From: JAJRAN01 sp963827135
Lineage (GTDB): Archaea; Thermoplasmatota; Thermoplasmata; Methanomassiliicoccales; UBA472
Direction of reading: 5' to 3'
NCBI GenBank assembly: GCA_963827135.1
Contig: CAWGZX010000003.1
Span: forward strand, 62,001 to 126,000
Length of the DNA: 64,000 nt
Part shown: positions 26,070 to 34,887 of the stretch, in pieces
How the letters are laid out: each line of letters begins with the position of its first letter
Numbering within the stretch: the stretch's first letter is position 1
The notes under the pieces: model-generated
The model's database searches: none
What the model was told of the DNA's origin: nothing
Seen by the model: only the letters and a program-made list of their open reading frames with translations
Translations under genes and position numbers: made by a program

Positions 26070-27293
26070 ATGATCGTCATCGACGGGGGCATCACATCGC
26101 CCAAGGGGTTCAAGTCCGCCGGGGTCGGGGCGGGGATCAAGAAGGACAAGCTGGACATGGCGGTCATCTACTCCGAGCTGCCAGCCAAGGCCGCGGCGGC
26201 CTACACGCAGAACAAAGCCAGGGCGGCGCCGATCGAGGTCATGATGCGCGACAACTCGAAGGTGCTCCGGGCCTTCGTCATCAACTCGGGGAACGCCAAC
26301 GCTCTCACCGGGGAGAAAGGCCTGGCGGATGCCAGAAGGATGCAGCAGTTGGTCGGGGAGCAGCTGGGCATCGAAACTAAGGAGGTCGGCGTCGCTTCCA
26401 CAGGCGTCATCGGCCGCTTCCTGCCCATGGACCTGGTGACCAAAGGCATCATCAAGGCCTGCAAAGAGCTGGACCGGTCGGTCGAGGCGAACATCGACAC
26501 CGCCAAGGCGATAATGACCACCGACACTAGGATGAAGAACGTCGCCTGCCAGGTCAACCTGCGCGACGGAACGCTCGTCACCATCGCCGGGATAGCCAAG
26601 GGCAGCGGGATGATATCCCCGGCCATGCGCACGCTTCACGCCACGACCCTCAGCTTCGTCACCACCGACGCCCGCCTAGAGCGGGACCCGAACGCCCAAT
26701 GGCAGCGCATAATGGACTCCAGCTTCAACGTCATCAACGTGGATGGGGACCAGAGCACCAATGACATCAGCGTCCTCATGGCCAACGGAGGGGCGGGAGG
26801 GGGGTTGGCGGACGACGATCCCGCCTTCTGGGATGCGGTGCTGTGGGTGGCCAAGCACCTGGCCAAGGAAGTAGCTATCGACGGCGAGGGGGCGACCAAA
26901 CTCATCGAGGTATTGGTCACCGGGGCCAAGGACGATCAGGAGGCCAGGGCAGCCGCGCGCTCCGTAGTCGCCTCCAACCTGGTCAAGGCCGCCGTGTTCG
27001 GAGCCGATCCCAACTTCGGAAGGATACTGGCCGCGCTGGGCAACTCAGGCAGCGACTTCGACATCTCCAAGGTTCGCCTCCGCCTGAGCAATGGCAAGGC
27101 GGTATCGCTTTTCGAGAACGGCTCGCCCCTGATCATACCAGGTTCGATCGAGGAGATTGTCGCCCGGGGTATATTGAAGGAACGGCGCATCCTCATTGAG
27201 ATGGATCTGGGAGTGGGCATGGGCAGGGGAGAGGCCTGGGGATGTGACCTTAGCTACGAGTACGTCAAAATCAACGCTTCCTACACGACCTAG
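26070..27293 (+). CDS. argJ: Glutamate N-acetyltransferase (ornithine acetyltransferase)
   Basis: 407 residues. An N-terminal-nucleophile enzyme that recycles acetyl from acetylornithine to glutamate and matures by self-cleavage. The predicted break is at A191-T192 (HA/TTLSFVTTDA) after KGSGMISP, giving alpha and beta chains. A C-terminal YVKINASYTT motif is typical. Having ArgJ means the pathway is the cyclic form, so no ArgE deacetylase is required. Whether it also makes acetylglutamate from acetyl-CoA cannot be read from the sequence. It ends in TAG, 8 bases before argB. Confidence 0.95.
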   Translation: MIVIDGGITSPKGFKSAGVGAGIKKDKLDMAVIYSELPAKAAAAYTQNKARAAPIEVMMRDNSKVLRAFVINSGNANALTGEKGLADARRMQQLVGEQLGIETKEVGVASTGVIGRFLPMDLVTKGIIKACKELDRSVEANIDTAKAIMTTDTRMKNVACQVNLRDGTLVTIAGIAKGSGMISPAMRTLHATTLSFVTTDARLERDPNAQWQRIMDSSFNVINVDGDQSTNDISVLMANGGAGGGLADDDPAFWDAVLWVAKHLAKEVAIDGEGATKLIEVLVTGAKDDQEARAAARSVVASNLVKAAVFGADPNFGRILAALGNSGSDFDISKVRLRLSNGKAVSLFENGSPLIIPGSIEEIVARGILKERRILIEMDLGVGMGRGEAWGCDLSYEYVKINASYTT

Positions 27294-27301
27294 GTGGAAA
27301 G

Positions 27302-28171
27302 ATGAAAGAGGAACCGCCCAAGCCACCCTCCCGCGCCGCCAGGCTGAAGGGCAAGAAGGTGCTGATCAAGATCGGCGGAAGCTCGATCGCCACCAAGGAG
27401 GCCACGGAGTCCTTCGCCCAGAACATCGCCCTGCTGGTCAGCCTCGGAATCAGGCCGATCATCGTCCATGGGGGCGGGCCCGAGATCAACGAGGAGCTGA
27501 AGCGGAGGGGCCTGCCGATACAGAAGGTGGCCGGGCTGAGGGTCACAGACGACGAGACCCTGAAGGTGGCCAACGAGGTACTGGGCAGGATCAACGAGCA
27601 GATAGTCTACGCGCTCAAGCGCGTGCAAGTCAAGGCTGTCGGCCTCCAGGGCGCGGAGCGGGATACGCTGGTGGCCAAGAAGCTGGACCCGGTAAAGGTC
27701 AAGGACGAGGAAGGGAATGAGGTCCTGGTGGACCTTGGTAATGTGGGAGAGGTGTGCTCTGTGGACCCGCTGAACCTGGGCAACCTCATTAACAACGGCT
27801 TCATCCCGGTCATCTACCCCATTTGCTCGACCAAGGACTACAAGCTCATGAATGTGAACGCCGACACCGCGGCCGCGTACATCGCCAAGACCATGAAGGC
27901 GGAGGAGATGATATTGATCACCGACGTCCCTGGCATAATGCGCGAGTTCGGGAAGCCTGAGACCACGATCAAGGAGGTCACGGTGGCCCAGCTGCAACAG
28001 CTCATTAACGATGGCATCGTGCGAGACGGCATGGTTCCCAAGGCCCAGGCCTGCGAGATAGCGGTGCTGGGCGGGGTCAAGGCGGTCCACATGCTCGACG
28101 GGAAGGAAAGGGACACGATAGTCAACCAGCTCCTTTCCGGCGAGAATTTCGGGACTATGGTAACTCTATGA
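27302..28171 (+). CDS. argB: Acetylglutamate kinase
   Basis: 289 residues of the amino acid kinase fold. Phosphorylates N-acetylglutamate. KIGGSSIATKEATESF carries the nucleotide-binding Lys and Gly residues, VHGGGPEI the substrate loop, and NVNADTAAAYIA and GGVKAVHMLDG are late motifs. Fourth-position spacing to argD is 9 bases. A proline-rich N-terminal extension of about 12 residues precedes the fold. Confidence 0.96.
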   Translation: MKEEPPKPPSRAARLKGKKVLIKIGGSSIATKEATESFAQNIALLVSLGIRPIIVHGGGPEINEELKRRGLPIQKVAGLRVTDDETLKVANEVLGRINEQIVYALKRVQVKAVGLQGAERDTLVAKKLDPVKVKDEEGNEVLVDLGNVGEVCSVDPLNLGNLINNGFIPVIYPICSTKDYKLMNVNADTAAAYIAKTMKAEEMILITDVPGIMREFGKPETTIKEVTVAQLQQLINDGIVRDGMVPKAQACEIAVLGGVKAVHMLDGKERDTIVNQLLSGENFGTMVTL

Positions 28172-28180
28172 GGTGATGAG

Positions 28181-29380
28181 ATGGAAGGGCTCAATCTCGA
28201 GGACATCAAGCAACTGCACAGGTCCTACCTGTTCCAGAACTATGGTAGGGAGGAGGTCTGCTTCGATCATGGTCAAGGGGAATTCCTGTTCGACATCGGC
28301 AACTGCCGCTATCTTGACTTCGTGGCGGGGATAGCCGTCAACGCCCTTGGGCACAATCACCCAGCGGTGGTCGAGGCGATCGTCAAGCAGGCCCCGAGGC
28401 TGATCCATACCTCCAACCTCTACTACATCAAGGAACAGGCGGAGGCGGGCGAGGCCATCGCCTCCGTGGTCCCTTGGCCCTTGGCCGTCTCGCTGTTCGT
28501 GAACAGCGGCGCCGAGGCCAACGAGGGCGCCCTGAAGCTGGCCTGCAAGAGGACCGGGCGCCCTCGGTTCATCGCGGCGAAGAACTCCTTCCATGGCCGG
28601 ACCTCGGTGGCGCTCTCGGCCACCGGCCAGCCCAAGTACCAATCCGGCTTCGAGCCCTTGCTCTCCAAGGCCTTCGACTTCATCGAGTACGGGAACGTGG
28701 AGCAGCTGAAGTCCGCCGTGACGTCGGAGACGGCCGCGCTCATCCTCGAGCCCATTCAAGGCGAGGGAGGAATCGTCATACCGAGCCAGGAGTTCATGCG
28801 CACCGCCCGCGACCTTACCGCCGACAAGGGGGCCATGCTCATCATGGACGAGGTGCAGACCGGCCTATGTCGCACGGGCAGGTGGTTCGGGTTCGAGCAC
28901 TTCGGCATCGTGCCAGATATCCTCACCTTGGCCAAGGCGCTGGGAGGGGGCTATCCCATCGGGGCCATAGTCTCATCGATGGAGATATCAAAGACCTTCT
29001 CTCCGGGCACCCATGGGACCACCTTCGGGGGCAACCCATTGGGCTGCGCCGTCGCCTCATCGGTGATATCGACCATGAAGAAGGAGCGGCTGGCCGAGAG
29101 GGCGAACCTCAAAGGCGAGGAATGGATGGCCAAGCTCCGCTCCATCGCCAAGGACAGCCCTCTGGTCAGGGAGGTCAGGGGCCGGGGGCTCATGATCGGG
29201 GTCGAGATGGAGGGGGAGAGGGCCAACGAGTTCAAGGCCTACGCCTTCCAGAGGAAGCAGCTGGTGAACGTGGCCGGAGGCAGGACCGTTCGCCTGGTCC
29301 CTCCGTTGATCCTCAGCGACCAGTCCATGGCCGCCTTGAACGAGACGATGCGTTCCTTCCTGACCAGGCCGCAGCCCTAA
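28181..29380 (+). CDS. argD: Acetylornithine aminotransferase
   Basis: 399 residues of aminotransferase class III; makes acetylornithine from the semialdehyde and glutamate. PLP lysine is K252 in TLAKALGGGYPIGA and MDEVQTGLCRTG holds the Asp that pairs with the pyridine nitrogen. It is shorter than, and lacks the Cys-rich insertion of, the two other class III enzymes in the window. Context (argC-J-B-D) fixes the substrate; related enzymes may also act in lysine synthesis. Confidence 0.95.
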   Translation: MEGLNLEDIKQLHRSYLFQNYGREEVCFDHGQGEFLFDIGNCRYLDFVAGIAVNALGHNHPAVVEAIVKQAPRLIHTSNLYYIKEQAEAGEAIASVVPWPLAVSLFVNSGAEANEGALKLACKRTGRPRFIAAKNSFHGRTSVALSATGQPKYQSGFEPLLSKAFDFIEYGNVEQLKSAVTSETAALILEPIQGEGGIVIPSQEFMRTARDLTADKGAMLIMDEVQTGLCRTGRWFGFEHFGIVPDILTLAKALGGGYPIGAIVSSMEISKTFSPGTHGTTFGGNPLGCAVASSVISTMKKERLAERANLKGEEWMAKLRSIAKDSPLVREVRGRGLMIGVEMEGERANEFKAYAFQRKQLVNVAGGRTVRLVPPLILSDQSMAALNETMRSFLTRPQP

Positions 29381-29422
29381 ACGAAAACACTTTAATACTC
29401 TCTATCTTTTCTTTCCCATCCT

Positions 29423-30112
29423 ATGAAGGAGCAGTCTCAGAAGGAGAGCATCGCCGAGCGTACGCGTTCCTACATCGATGCCCATCCCAGCGTCAAGGAC
29501 TGCATCTCCAAGGATCTCATCAACTACTCCTCGCTGGCCAGGCAGATAATGAAGGACCTGGGCATCAAGAACGAGGAGGCGGTGATGATCGCCTGCAGGC
29601 GCTACGCCGTGAAGCTGGCCAAGAGCGATCACGAACGCGATATCCTGCGCATATTGGCGAATTCCCGCCTCGAGGTCAAGACCAAGATCTGCATCGTCAC
29701 CGCCAAGAACGATTGGACGGTCCTGCAGCGTCTGGAGACCGTCTTCCAGAAGCTCATCAACGAGAAGGCCATCATGCAGATAATCCAGGGCGCTCAGGCC
29801 ATCACGGTCATCGCGGACGAGAAGCTGAAGAACGAGGTCATCAACGCCGTCGGTCGGGAGAACATCCTCAAGGTGCGCCAGGACCTGGTGGAGATCACTG
29901 TCAAATCCCCGGAGAGGATTGTCGAGACCTCGGGGGTATTCGCCTTCCTGGCCTCGAACCTCGCCGAGAACAATGTCAACGTGGTTGAGACAGTCTCCTG
30001 CTACACGGACAGCATCTTCATCGTCAACGAGGCGAATATGATCTACGCCTACTCGATCCTCACCAAGGTCATCGAGAGCGCGGAGCAGGTCGAGGAGACG
30101 GTCGAAGAATAG
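29423..30112 (+). CDS. Winged-helix-like / ACT-domain protein, candidate arginine or amino-acid regulator
   Basis: 229 residues. The N-terminal 70 residues look like a winged helix (LINYSSLARQIMKDLGIKN, EEAVMIACRRYAVKL). The rest resembles the paired ACT domains of aspartokinase-type regulators (TSGVFAFLASNLAENNVNVVETVSCYTDSIFIV). A TATA-like CTTTAATAC at about 29390-29398 gives it its own promoter, 42 bases after argD. Position makes it a candidate regulator of the arginine genes, which is inference; no catalytic domain is seen. Confidence 0.75.
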   Translation: MKEQSQKESIAERTRSYIDAHPSVKDCISKDLINYSSLARQIMKDLGIKNEEAVMIACRRYAVKLAKSDHERDILRILANSRLEVKTKICIVTAKNDWTVLQRLETVFQKLINEKAIMQIIQGAQAITVIADEKLKNEVINAVGRENILKVRQDLVEITVKSPERIVETSGVFAFLASNLAENNVNVVETVSCYTDSIFIVNEANMIYAYSILTKVIESAEQVEETVEE

Positions 30113-30274
30113 GTATACGATTTTCGTATGGTTCTGCGGATCTCGATATTATTCTTCTGATTCAGTAAAAATTCTCCGATATCTGGAATCGCGATCTGCC
30201 GCCTTTGAAAATCGCAAAATCGAAAAGCATCAAATAGCTTATCCTGCATGTTTCAACCTTGGAGGAAGAAGTTA

Positions 30275-31615
30275 ATGGTAAAAGTGCCGAACATCGTGGT
30301 TGAGCCGCCTGGCCCCAAGGCCAGGGCCATAATCGAGCTTGACACCAATTTCCTGGCAACGTCGACCAAGGCATCCCCCATCGCCATCGAGCGGGGAAAG
30401 GGCTCGCTGATCTGGGACGTGGACGGCAACACGTACCTGGATTTCGCTAGCGGGGTGGCGGTGCTAAATCTGGGCCACTCGCACCCTGCCGTGGTCAAGG
30501 CCATCAAGCAGCAGGCTGAGGACTTCACGCACTTCGCCGGGACCGATTACTACTACGACGTGCAATCGAGGCTGGCCGAGCGCATCTGCTCCATCTCCAA
30601 CGTCCCGGGCGAGAAGCGCGTTTTCCTCAGCAACTCGGGCACCGAGAGCAACGAGGCCGCGTTGAAGCTAGCGCGCTGGTCAACACAAAGGAAGCTGTTC
30701 ATATCCTTCATCGGAGGCTTCCATGGCCGGACCTTGGGCTCATTATCGCTGACGGCGAGCAAGACGGTGCAGCAGGAGCGCTACTTCCCATCGATGCCTG
30801 GCGTGACCCATCTCCCCTTCGCTTACTGCTATCGCTGCCCCTATCACCTGGATTACCCGTCCTGCGACATATGGTGCGCCAAGGTCCTGGAGGAGCTGCA
30901 CTTCGAGGACTACCTCCCATCCGACGAGGTCGCAGCCATGTTCTTGGAGCCGGTGCAAGGGGAAAGCGGTTACATCGTGCCTCCGAAGGAGTTCGTCCAG
31001 ATTATGCATTCGACCTGCAAGAGGCATGGAATCCTCTTCGTGGACGATGAGGTCCAAGCGGGGATGGCCCGGACCGGGCGCATGTGGGCCCTGGAACATC
31101 ATGGGGTCGTCCCGGACATCATGTGCAGCGCCAAGGCTTTGGGATCGGGGGTCCCGATAGGCGCCACGGTTTTCCGCAAGGAGCTTGACTGGGGTAAGAA
31201 GGGCTCGCACTCCAACACCTACGGCGGAAACGCAATAGCCTGCGCCGCGGCTCTGGCCACCATCGACACCATAGAGAAGGAGGGCTTGGCCAAGCAGGCG
31301 GATAGGAAGGGAGAGCATATGCGCAGGCGCCTGGAAGAGATGAAGGCGGATTATGAGATCATTGGCGACGTCCGAGGACTGGGGCTAATGCGGGCCGCCG
31401 AGTTCGTCAAGGACCGGAGGACGAAGGAGCCTGCGGTCAAGGAGAGGGACGCCATCGAGGAGCTCTGCGTCAAGCGCGGGCTGGTGGCCATTGGCTGCGG
31501 CAAGTCTGGGATCCGTATCATCCCGCCCCTCAACATATCAATGGACCTTCTAGACATAGGATTGGATGTCCTCGAGGGCGCGATCAAGGATATCGGTCGG
31601 GATATGGGGCGCTGA
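30275..31615 (+). CDS. Class III PLP aminotransferase (GABA/ornithine/racemase-like)
   Basis: 446 residues, paralogue of the enzyme at 2215-3576, with PLP lysine K287 (CSAKALGSGVPIGA), VDDEVQAGMARTG and the same Cys-rich stretch (CYRCP followed by two Cys). Start chosen at ATG 30275 because GGAGGA lies at 30261-30266; the frame opens nine codons earlier. Possible activities include 4-aminobutyrate, ornithine or branched-chain amino acid transamination or racemisation. Followed by a cupin gene after about 17 bases, so co-transcribed. Confidence 0.87.
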   Translation: MVKVPNIVVEPPGPKARAIIELDTNFLATSTKASPIAIERGKGSLIWDVDGNTYLDFASGVAVLNLGHSHPAVVKAIKQQAEDFTHFAGTDYYYDVQSRLAERICSISNVPGEKRVFLSNSGTESNEAALKLARWSTQRKLFISFIGGFHGRTLGSLSLTASKTVQQERYFPSMPGVTHLPFAYCYRCPYHLDYPSCDIWCAKVLEELHFEDYLPSDEVAAMFLEPVQGESGYIVPPKEFVQIMHSTCKRHGILFVDDEVQAGMARTGRMWALEHHGVVPDIMCSAKALGSGVPIGATVFRKELDWGKKGSHSNTYGGNAIACAAALATIDTIEKEGLAKQADRKGEHMRRRLEEMKADYEIIGDVRGLGLMRAAEFVKDRRTKEPAVKERDAIEELCVKRGLVAIGCGKSGIRIIPPLNISMDLLDIGLDVLEGAIKDIGRDMGR

Positions 31616-31632
31616 GATTGCCAGGTGGTTGG

Positions 31633-31980
31633 ATGAGGCTCTTTCGCTCAGGGAGAATGCCGTGGATGGAGGGCAAAGGGTACCAGAAGAGGCCTCTGGT
31701 CCTGGAGGAGGAGCTCGGGGTCAAGGGCTCTTTCATCCAAGAGGTCAATTTCGTACCGGGCGAGAGCGTCCCTTTGCACTATCACAAGAGGACAAGGGAG
31801 GTATTCATCGCCCTCGACCATGCCGTTTTCCAGATCAACGGGGAACAAATCGCGATGGAGCCCATGGACGTGCTCATCTGCGAGCCTGGGGACGTGCACG
31901 GGAACCCTATCATCGAGCAGCGGTCGAGGATCCTGGTCATAAAACAAGGCCTCGAACCAGATGATACCGTTTGGCTCTGA
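31633..31980 (+). CDS. Small cupin protein
   Basis: 115 residues, a single cupin barrel with the metal motif PLHYHKRTREVFIALD (H-x-H-x4-E) and a second-motif His in GDVHGNP. ATG at 31633 has AGGTGG 5 bases upstream; the frame opens at TTG 31618, just after the aminotransferase stop. Probably a sugar-isomerase-like or sensor cupin; substrate unknown. The opposite strand is read by the run-on frame of the damaged methyltransferase. Confidence 0.8.
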   Translation: MRLFRSGRMPWMEGKGYQKRPLVLEEELGVKGSFIQEVNFVPGESVPLHYHKRTREVFIALDHAVFQINGEQIAMEPMDVLICEPGDVHGNPIIEQRSRILVIKQGLEPDDTVWL

Positions 31981-32014
31981 CCAACGGGGATGCATTCCAA
32001 TGGAGGTGCTCTTT

Positions 32015-32830
32015 TTAGATCGGTCCTTGATGGCTTTGATTGATAAGAGCATAGGGAAGCTCGGGAACTCATCAGGAAGGTGCCACGTGCCGTCGGGTCG
32101 CATGCACATCGATTCATGCCTCTGGAAGAAGCTGAAGGGGAACTCATGGACATGCTCGATTCTTAGCCCTGCCTCGACCAGTGAGTCGATAATCTCGGAA
32201 AGCGGATGGGTCCATTCGAAGCTGGTGGAGTTCTCGACCTTGGCCTTTCGATCGGTATAGGTGCCATCCACCTCGAACTTGGTCGGCCTTCCATCCGAGA
32301 AATAGGGGAAGGCGCAGCGGATGGGAGCCGGGGCGGCCTCGTCGATAATGCTGGCCATGGGATGGTCCTCGACGAGAAGGAGCGATCCTCCCTTCACGAG
32401 CATTCTGCTCACGACCGAGGCCCAAGCCCTCAGGTCTGGAAGCCAGCATAGGACGCCGTATGACGTGAAAACGATGTCGAACTCCTCCTGTAGGACCGAA
32501 GGCAGGTCGTAGATGTCCGGACTCGATGAAACGCGCTTCAATTCCGACATCCAGGGAGATGTCTTTTGCAAGGGATATCGCCTTTTTCGAGTAATCGACG
32601 CCGGTGACCAATGCCCCATTTCGCGCCAAGGAGAGGGTGTCCAGGCCGAAGTGGCATTGCAGATGGAGGAGCCTCTTCCTCTTCAGATCTCCAAGCTCCT
32701 CGATCTCCACTGGGAGGAGGGTGCTCCTGCCCCGTTTGAAGCCCTCGACATCGTAGAACCTCGAGGAGGCATGAATGGGCACAAGCTCATCCCATCGACG
32801 TCGGTTCGCTTCCACCTGCTCTTTGCTCAT
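32015..32830 (-). pseudogene. Class I SAM-dependent methyltransferase, frameshifted and without in-frame stop
   Basis: The N-terminal part from ATG 32830 (MSKEQVEANRRRWDELVPIH, SAM loop LLHLQCHFGLDTLSLARNGA) runs in frame to RFIES. The remainder (DIYDLP, FDIVFTSYGVLCWLPDL, LLVEDHPM) continues in another frame. Removing one C at 32517-32518 restores FIESDIYDLP. In the second frame no stop occurs at the expected end (LLSIKAIK); it runs through the opposite strand of the cupin gene to 31648, whereas a stop exists in a third frame near 32015. So there may be two lesions. The intact family methylates small molecules or is uncharacterised. It lies 24 bases after the tRNA-Thr gene. Confidence 0.75.
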
Positions 32831-32853
32831 GCCAGTCCCCTATGGACAATGAG

Positions 32854-32927
32854 AGCCACCAGGGAGATTTGAACTCCCGACCTGCTGATTACAAGTCAGC
32901 CGCTCAACCAGGCTGAGCTATGGTGGC
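32854..32927 (-). tRNA. tRNA-Thr (anticodon TGT)
   Basis: 74-base cloverleaf: acceptor GCCACCA/TGGTGGC, anticodon stem GCTGA/TCAGC around CTTGTAA with anticodon TGT, T arm GGGAG/CTCCC around TTCAAAT, and discriminator T. No intron and no encoded CCA. Confidence 0.95.
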
Positions 32928-32951
32928 CTTGCCCCTCGTAACCATCAGAGG

Positions 32952-32959
32952 GATTTATG
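32952..32959 (-). promoter_or_regulatory. TATA box for tRNA-Thr
   Basis: CATAAATC on the minus strand about 28 bases before the mature 5' end. Confidence 0.5.
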
Positions 32960-33040
32960 CCTTTTTCCATGGTTGGCATATCCGGAAACCTAGAGGAAGC
33001 TATTTGCCCCCGAAACGATTGCCGTGAGCGGGATGCGCAA

Positions 33041-33607
33041 ATGAAGGGAGAGAGGGACCCTCCGACGAAGGGACGAATGGGAAGGATCACCAAGTCCATC
33101 GTCCGCGAGTCAGGCGTCGACGACGCCCATCGCGTGATGCTGCCTGCCATTGCCTATGAGGCCGCCAAGAAGGGCGAAGACAAGGCGGAGCTGACCCGCC
33201 AGACCATGCAGCGCCTGGAGTCCGCCTTCGACGAGGAGTCGCGGGTGAGGATAATGGAGCGTTGCGGAAGGCTTTGTTGCGGGCCTACGCATCAGAAGGT
33301 GAGGAAGGCTCTATTCCAAGAGTCCAGCAGTCTAGAGGAGTTCCTGGACAAGTTGAACGAGCTCGAGGCGGGCAAGGCTCATTATAGGATCACGGAGCAA
33401 GGGGCGATCATTGTCGAGTACCCTGCATGCCAATGCGGTCAGGTCAAGGACGCCATCTCCCGTTTCCCATCCCACGCATATTGCATGTGCAGTGTGGGCT
33501 ACAACAAGGAGCTATTCGAAACCGTATTAGGCAGGAAGGTCGACGTCATCCTGGTCACGTCCGCGATATGCGATGGTGGTCCCTGCAGGCTAGTGGTCAG
33601 GCTCTAA
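33041..33607 (+). CDS. Cysteine-rich conserved hypothetical protein
   Basis: 188 residues, function not recognised. The N-terminal half is helical (GRITKSIVRESGVDDAHRV). The C-terminal half has Cys groups at CGRLCCGP, PACQCGQ and YCMCSVGYNKELFETVLGRKV, then ICDGGPC, which suggests metal or cluster binding. The shape recalls archaeal proteins of the L-2-amino-thiazoline-4-carboxylate hydrolase/V4R-like group, but I cannot confirm this. ATG at 33041 is preferred over the earlier frame opening at 32957, which begins close behind the divergent tRNA promoter. Confidence 0.7.
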   Translation: MKGERDPPTKGRMGRITKSIVRESGVDDAHRVMLPAIAYEAAKKGEDKAELTRQTMQRLESAFDEESRVRIMERCGRLCCGPTHQKVRKALFQESSSLEEFLDKLNELEAGKAHYRITEQGAIIVEYPACQCGQVKDAISRFPSHAYCMCSVGYNKELFETVLGRKVDVILVTSAICDGGPCRLVVRL

Positions 33608-33678
33608 TGCCTGGACATGCGATGAGGGCTCGAGAAGCTTTATTATCCGACCCACAATGATGCACAGCAATCGAGGGA

Positions 33679-34806
33679 GTGTACACCTTGGATGTAAAAG
33701 CTTTGAGATTCTTGGAAGAGCTCTGCAATAGCCCGGGTCCTTCAGGCTTCGAGGGAAAGCCAATCCAACTGGTCATGGATTACGTCAAGCCCTATTCGGA
33801 CGACGTATACTCGGACAAGATGGGCAACCTGTTCTTTGAGAAGGTCGGCAAGAAAGGGGGTCCGATCGTGCTCATACCAGGCCATGTGGACGAGATCGGG
33901 TTCATGGTGACGAGCGTGAACAACCTCGGCTACCTGACCTTCAACCAATTGGGGGGCTGGTTCGACCAGGTCCTTCTCGGTCAGCGGGTCCAGGTCATGG
34001 GAAGCAAAGGTATGGTCCGAGGGGTGATCGCCTGTAAGCCACCACACATCATGGACATGGAGGAGAGGAAGAAGGTGATCACCAAGGACAAGATGTTCAT
34101 AGATGTCGGCGCGTCCAACAAGGACGAGGTCCAGGCATTGGGGATAAGGATCGGGGATGCAATCGTTCCAGAGTCCAACTTCTTCTCCCTGATTAAGAAG
34201 ACCTTCAAAGATGGCAAGGAGTCAGGAGAGCGGACCATCATCTTCGGGAAGGCTTTTGACAACCGAGTCAGCACCTTCATGGCGGCCGAGGTCATCAGGC
34301 AGCTGAAATCCAGCAAAGTGTCGCATCCCAACCGGGTGGTGGGCGCCTCGACTGTCCAGGAGGAGGTTGGGGCAAGAGGGGCGAGGACCGCCGCCGCATT
34401 CGTCAAACCTGACGTGGCCATCGTCCTGGACGTGGACATCGCCGGGGACGTGCCAGGAATTGAACCGCATCAGGCGCCAGCCAAGATGGGAGAGGGCGTG
34501 GCGATAACGGTATTCGATGCAAGCATGATACCCAACCAGGCGCTCAAGGAGATGGTGGTGGGCATATGCGAGAAGAACAAGATCCCCTACCAGCTGACGC
34601 ATGTCGCCATGGGAGGCACGGACGCGGGACCTATCCACATGTCCAATATCGGGGTCCCGAGCATCGCCATTGGTGTTCCCACAAGGCATATCCATTCGCA
34701 TGTGGGAGTGATCGATACGGCCGACATCGACTCGACCCTCAAGCTGGTGTTGGAACTGGTCAAGGCCTTGGACCGTAAGGCGGTGGATGCGTTGACCTCC
34801 ACCTGA
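33679..34806 (+). CDS. M42-family metallo-aminopeptidase
   Basis: 375 residues of the dodecameric tetrahedral (TET) aminopeptidase family. Metal and catalytic positions are visible: His in IPGHVDEIGF, Asp in KAFDNRVS, the Glu pair in VQEEVGARG, Asp in VLDVDIAGD, and His in TRHIHSHVG. Removes N-terminal residues from peptides in the cytosol; specificity is unclear. GTG at 33679 gives the longest protein; TTG at 33688 has better spacing from GAGGG at 33674-33678. Next gene follows after about 80 bases. Confidence 0.92.
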   Translation: MYTLDVKALRFLEELCNSPGPSGFEGKPIQLVMDYVKPYSDDVYSDKMGNLFFEKVGKKGGPIVLIPGHVDEIGFMVTSVNNLGYLTFNQLGGWFDQVLLGQRVQVMGSKGMVRGVIACKPPHIMDMEERKKVITKDKMFIDVGASNKDEVQALGIRIGDAIVPESNFFSLIKKTFKDGKESGERTIIFGKAFDNRVSTFMAAEVIRQLKSSKVSHPNRVVGASTVQEEVGARGARTAAAFVKPDVAIVLDVDIAGDVPGIEPHQAPAKMGEGVAITVFDASMIPNQALKEMVVGICEKNKIPYQLTHVAMGGTDAGPIHMSNIGVPSIAIGVPTRHIHSHVGVIDTADIDSTLKLVLELVKALDRKAVDALTST

Positions 34807-34887
34807 GGCTCAGGGGAGCGTCGAAAACTATAATAATGGCGAATCGATGACGAGCATTCATCTCAATAGGATACACTGGTGAAGATA

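Noticed and set aside
28474..29988. 504-codon open frame in another plus-strand frame over argD and the ACT gene
   Set aside because: Composition is Arg/Gly/His-rich as expected from an off-frame read of high-GC coding DNA, and it overlaps two well-supported genes.
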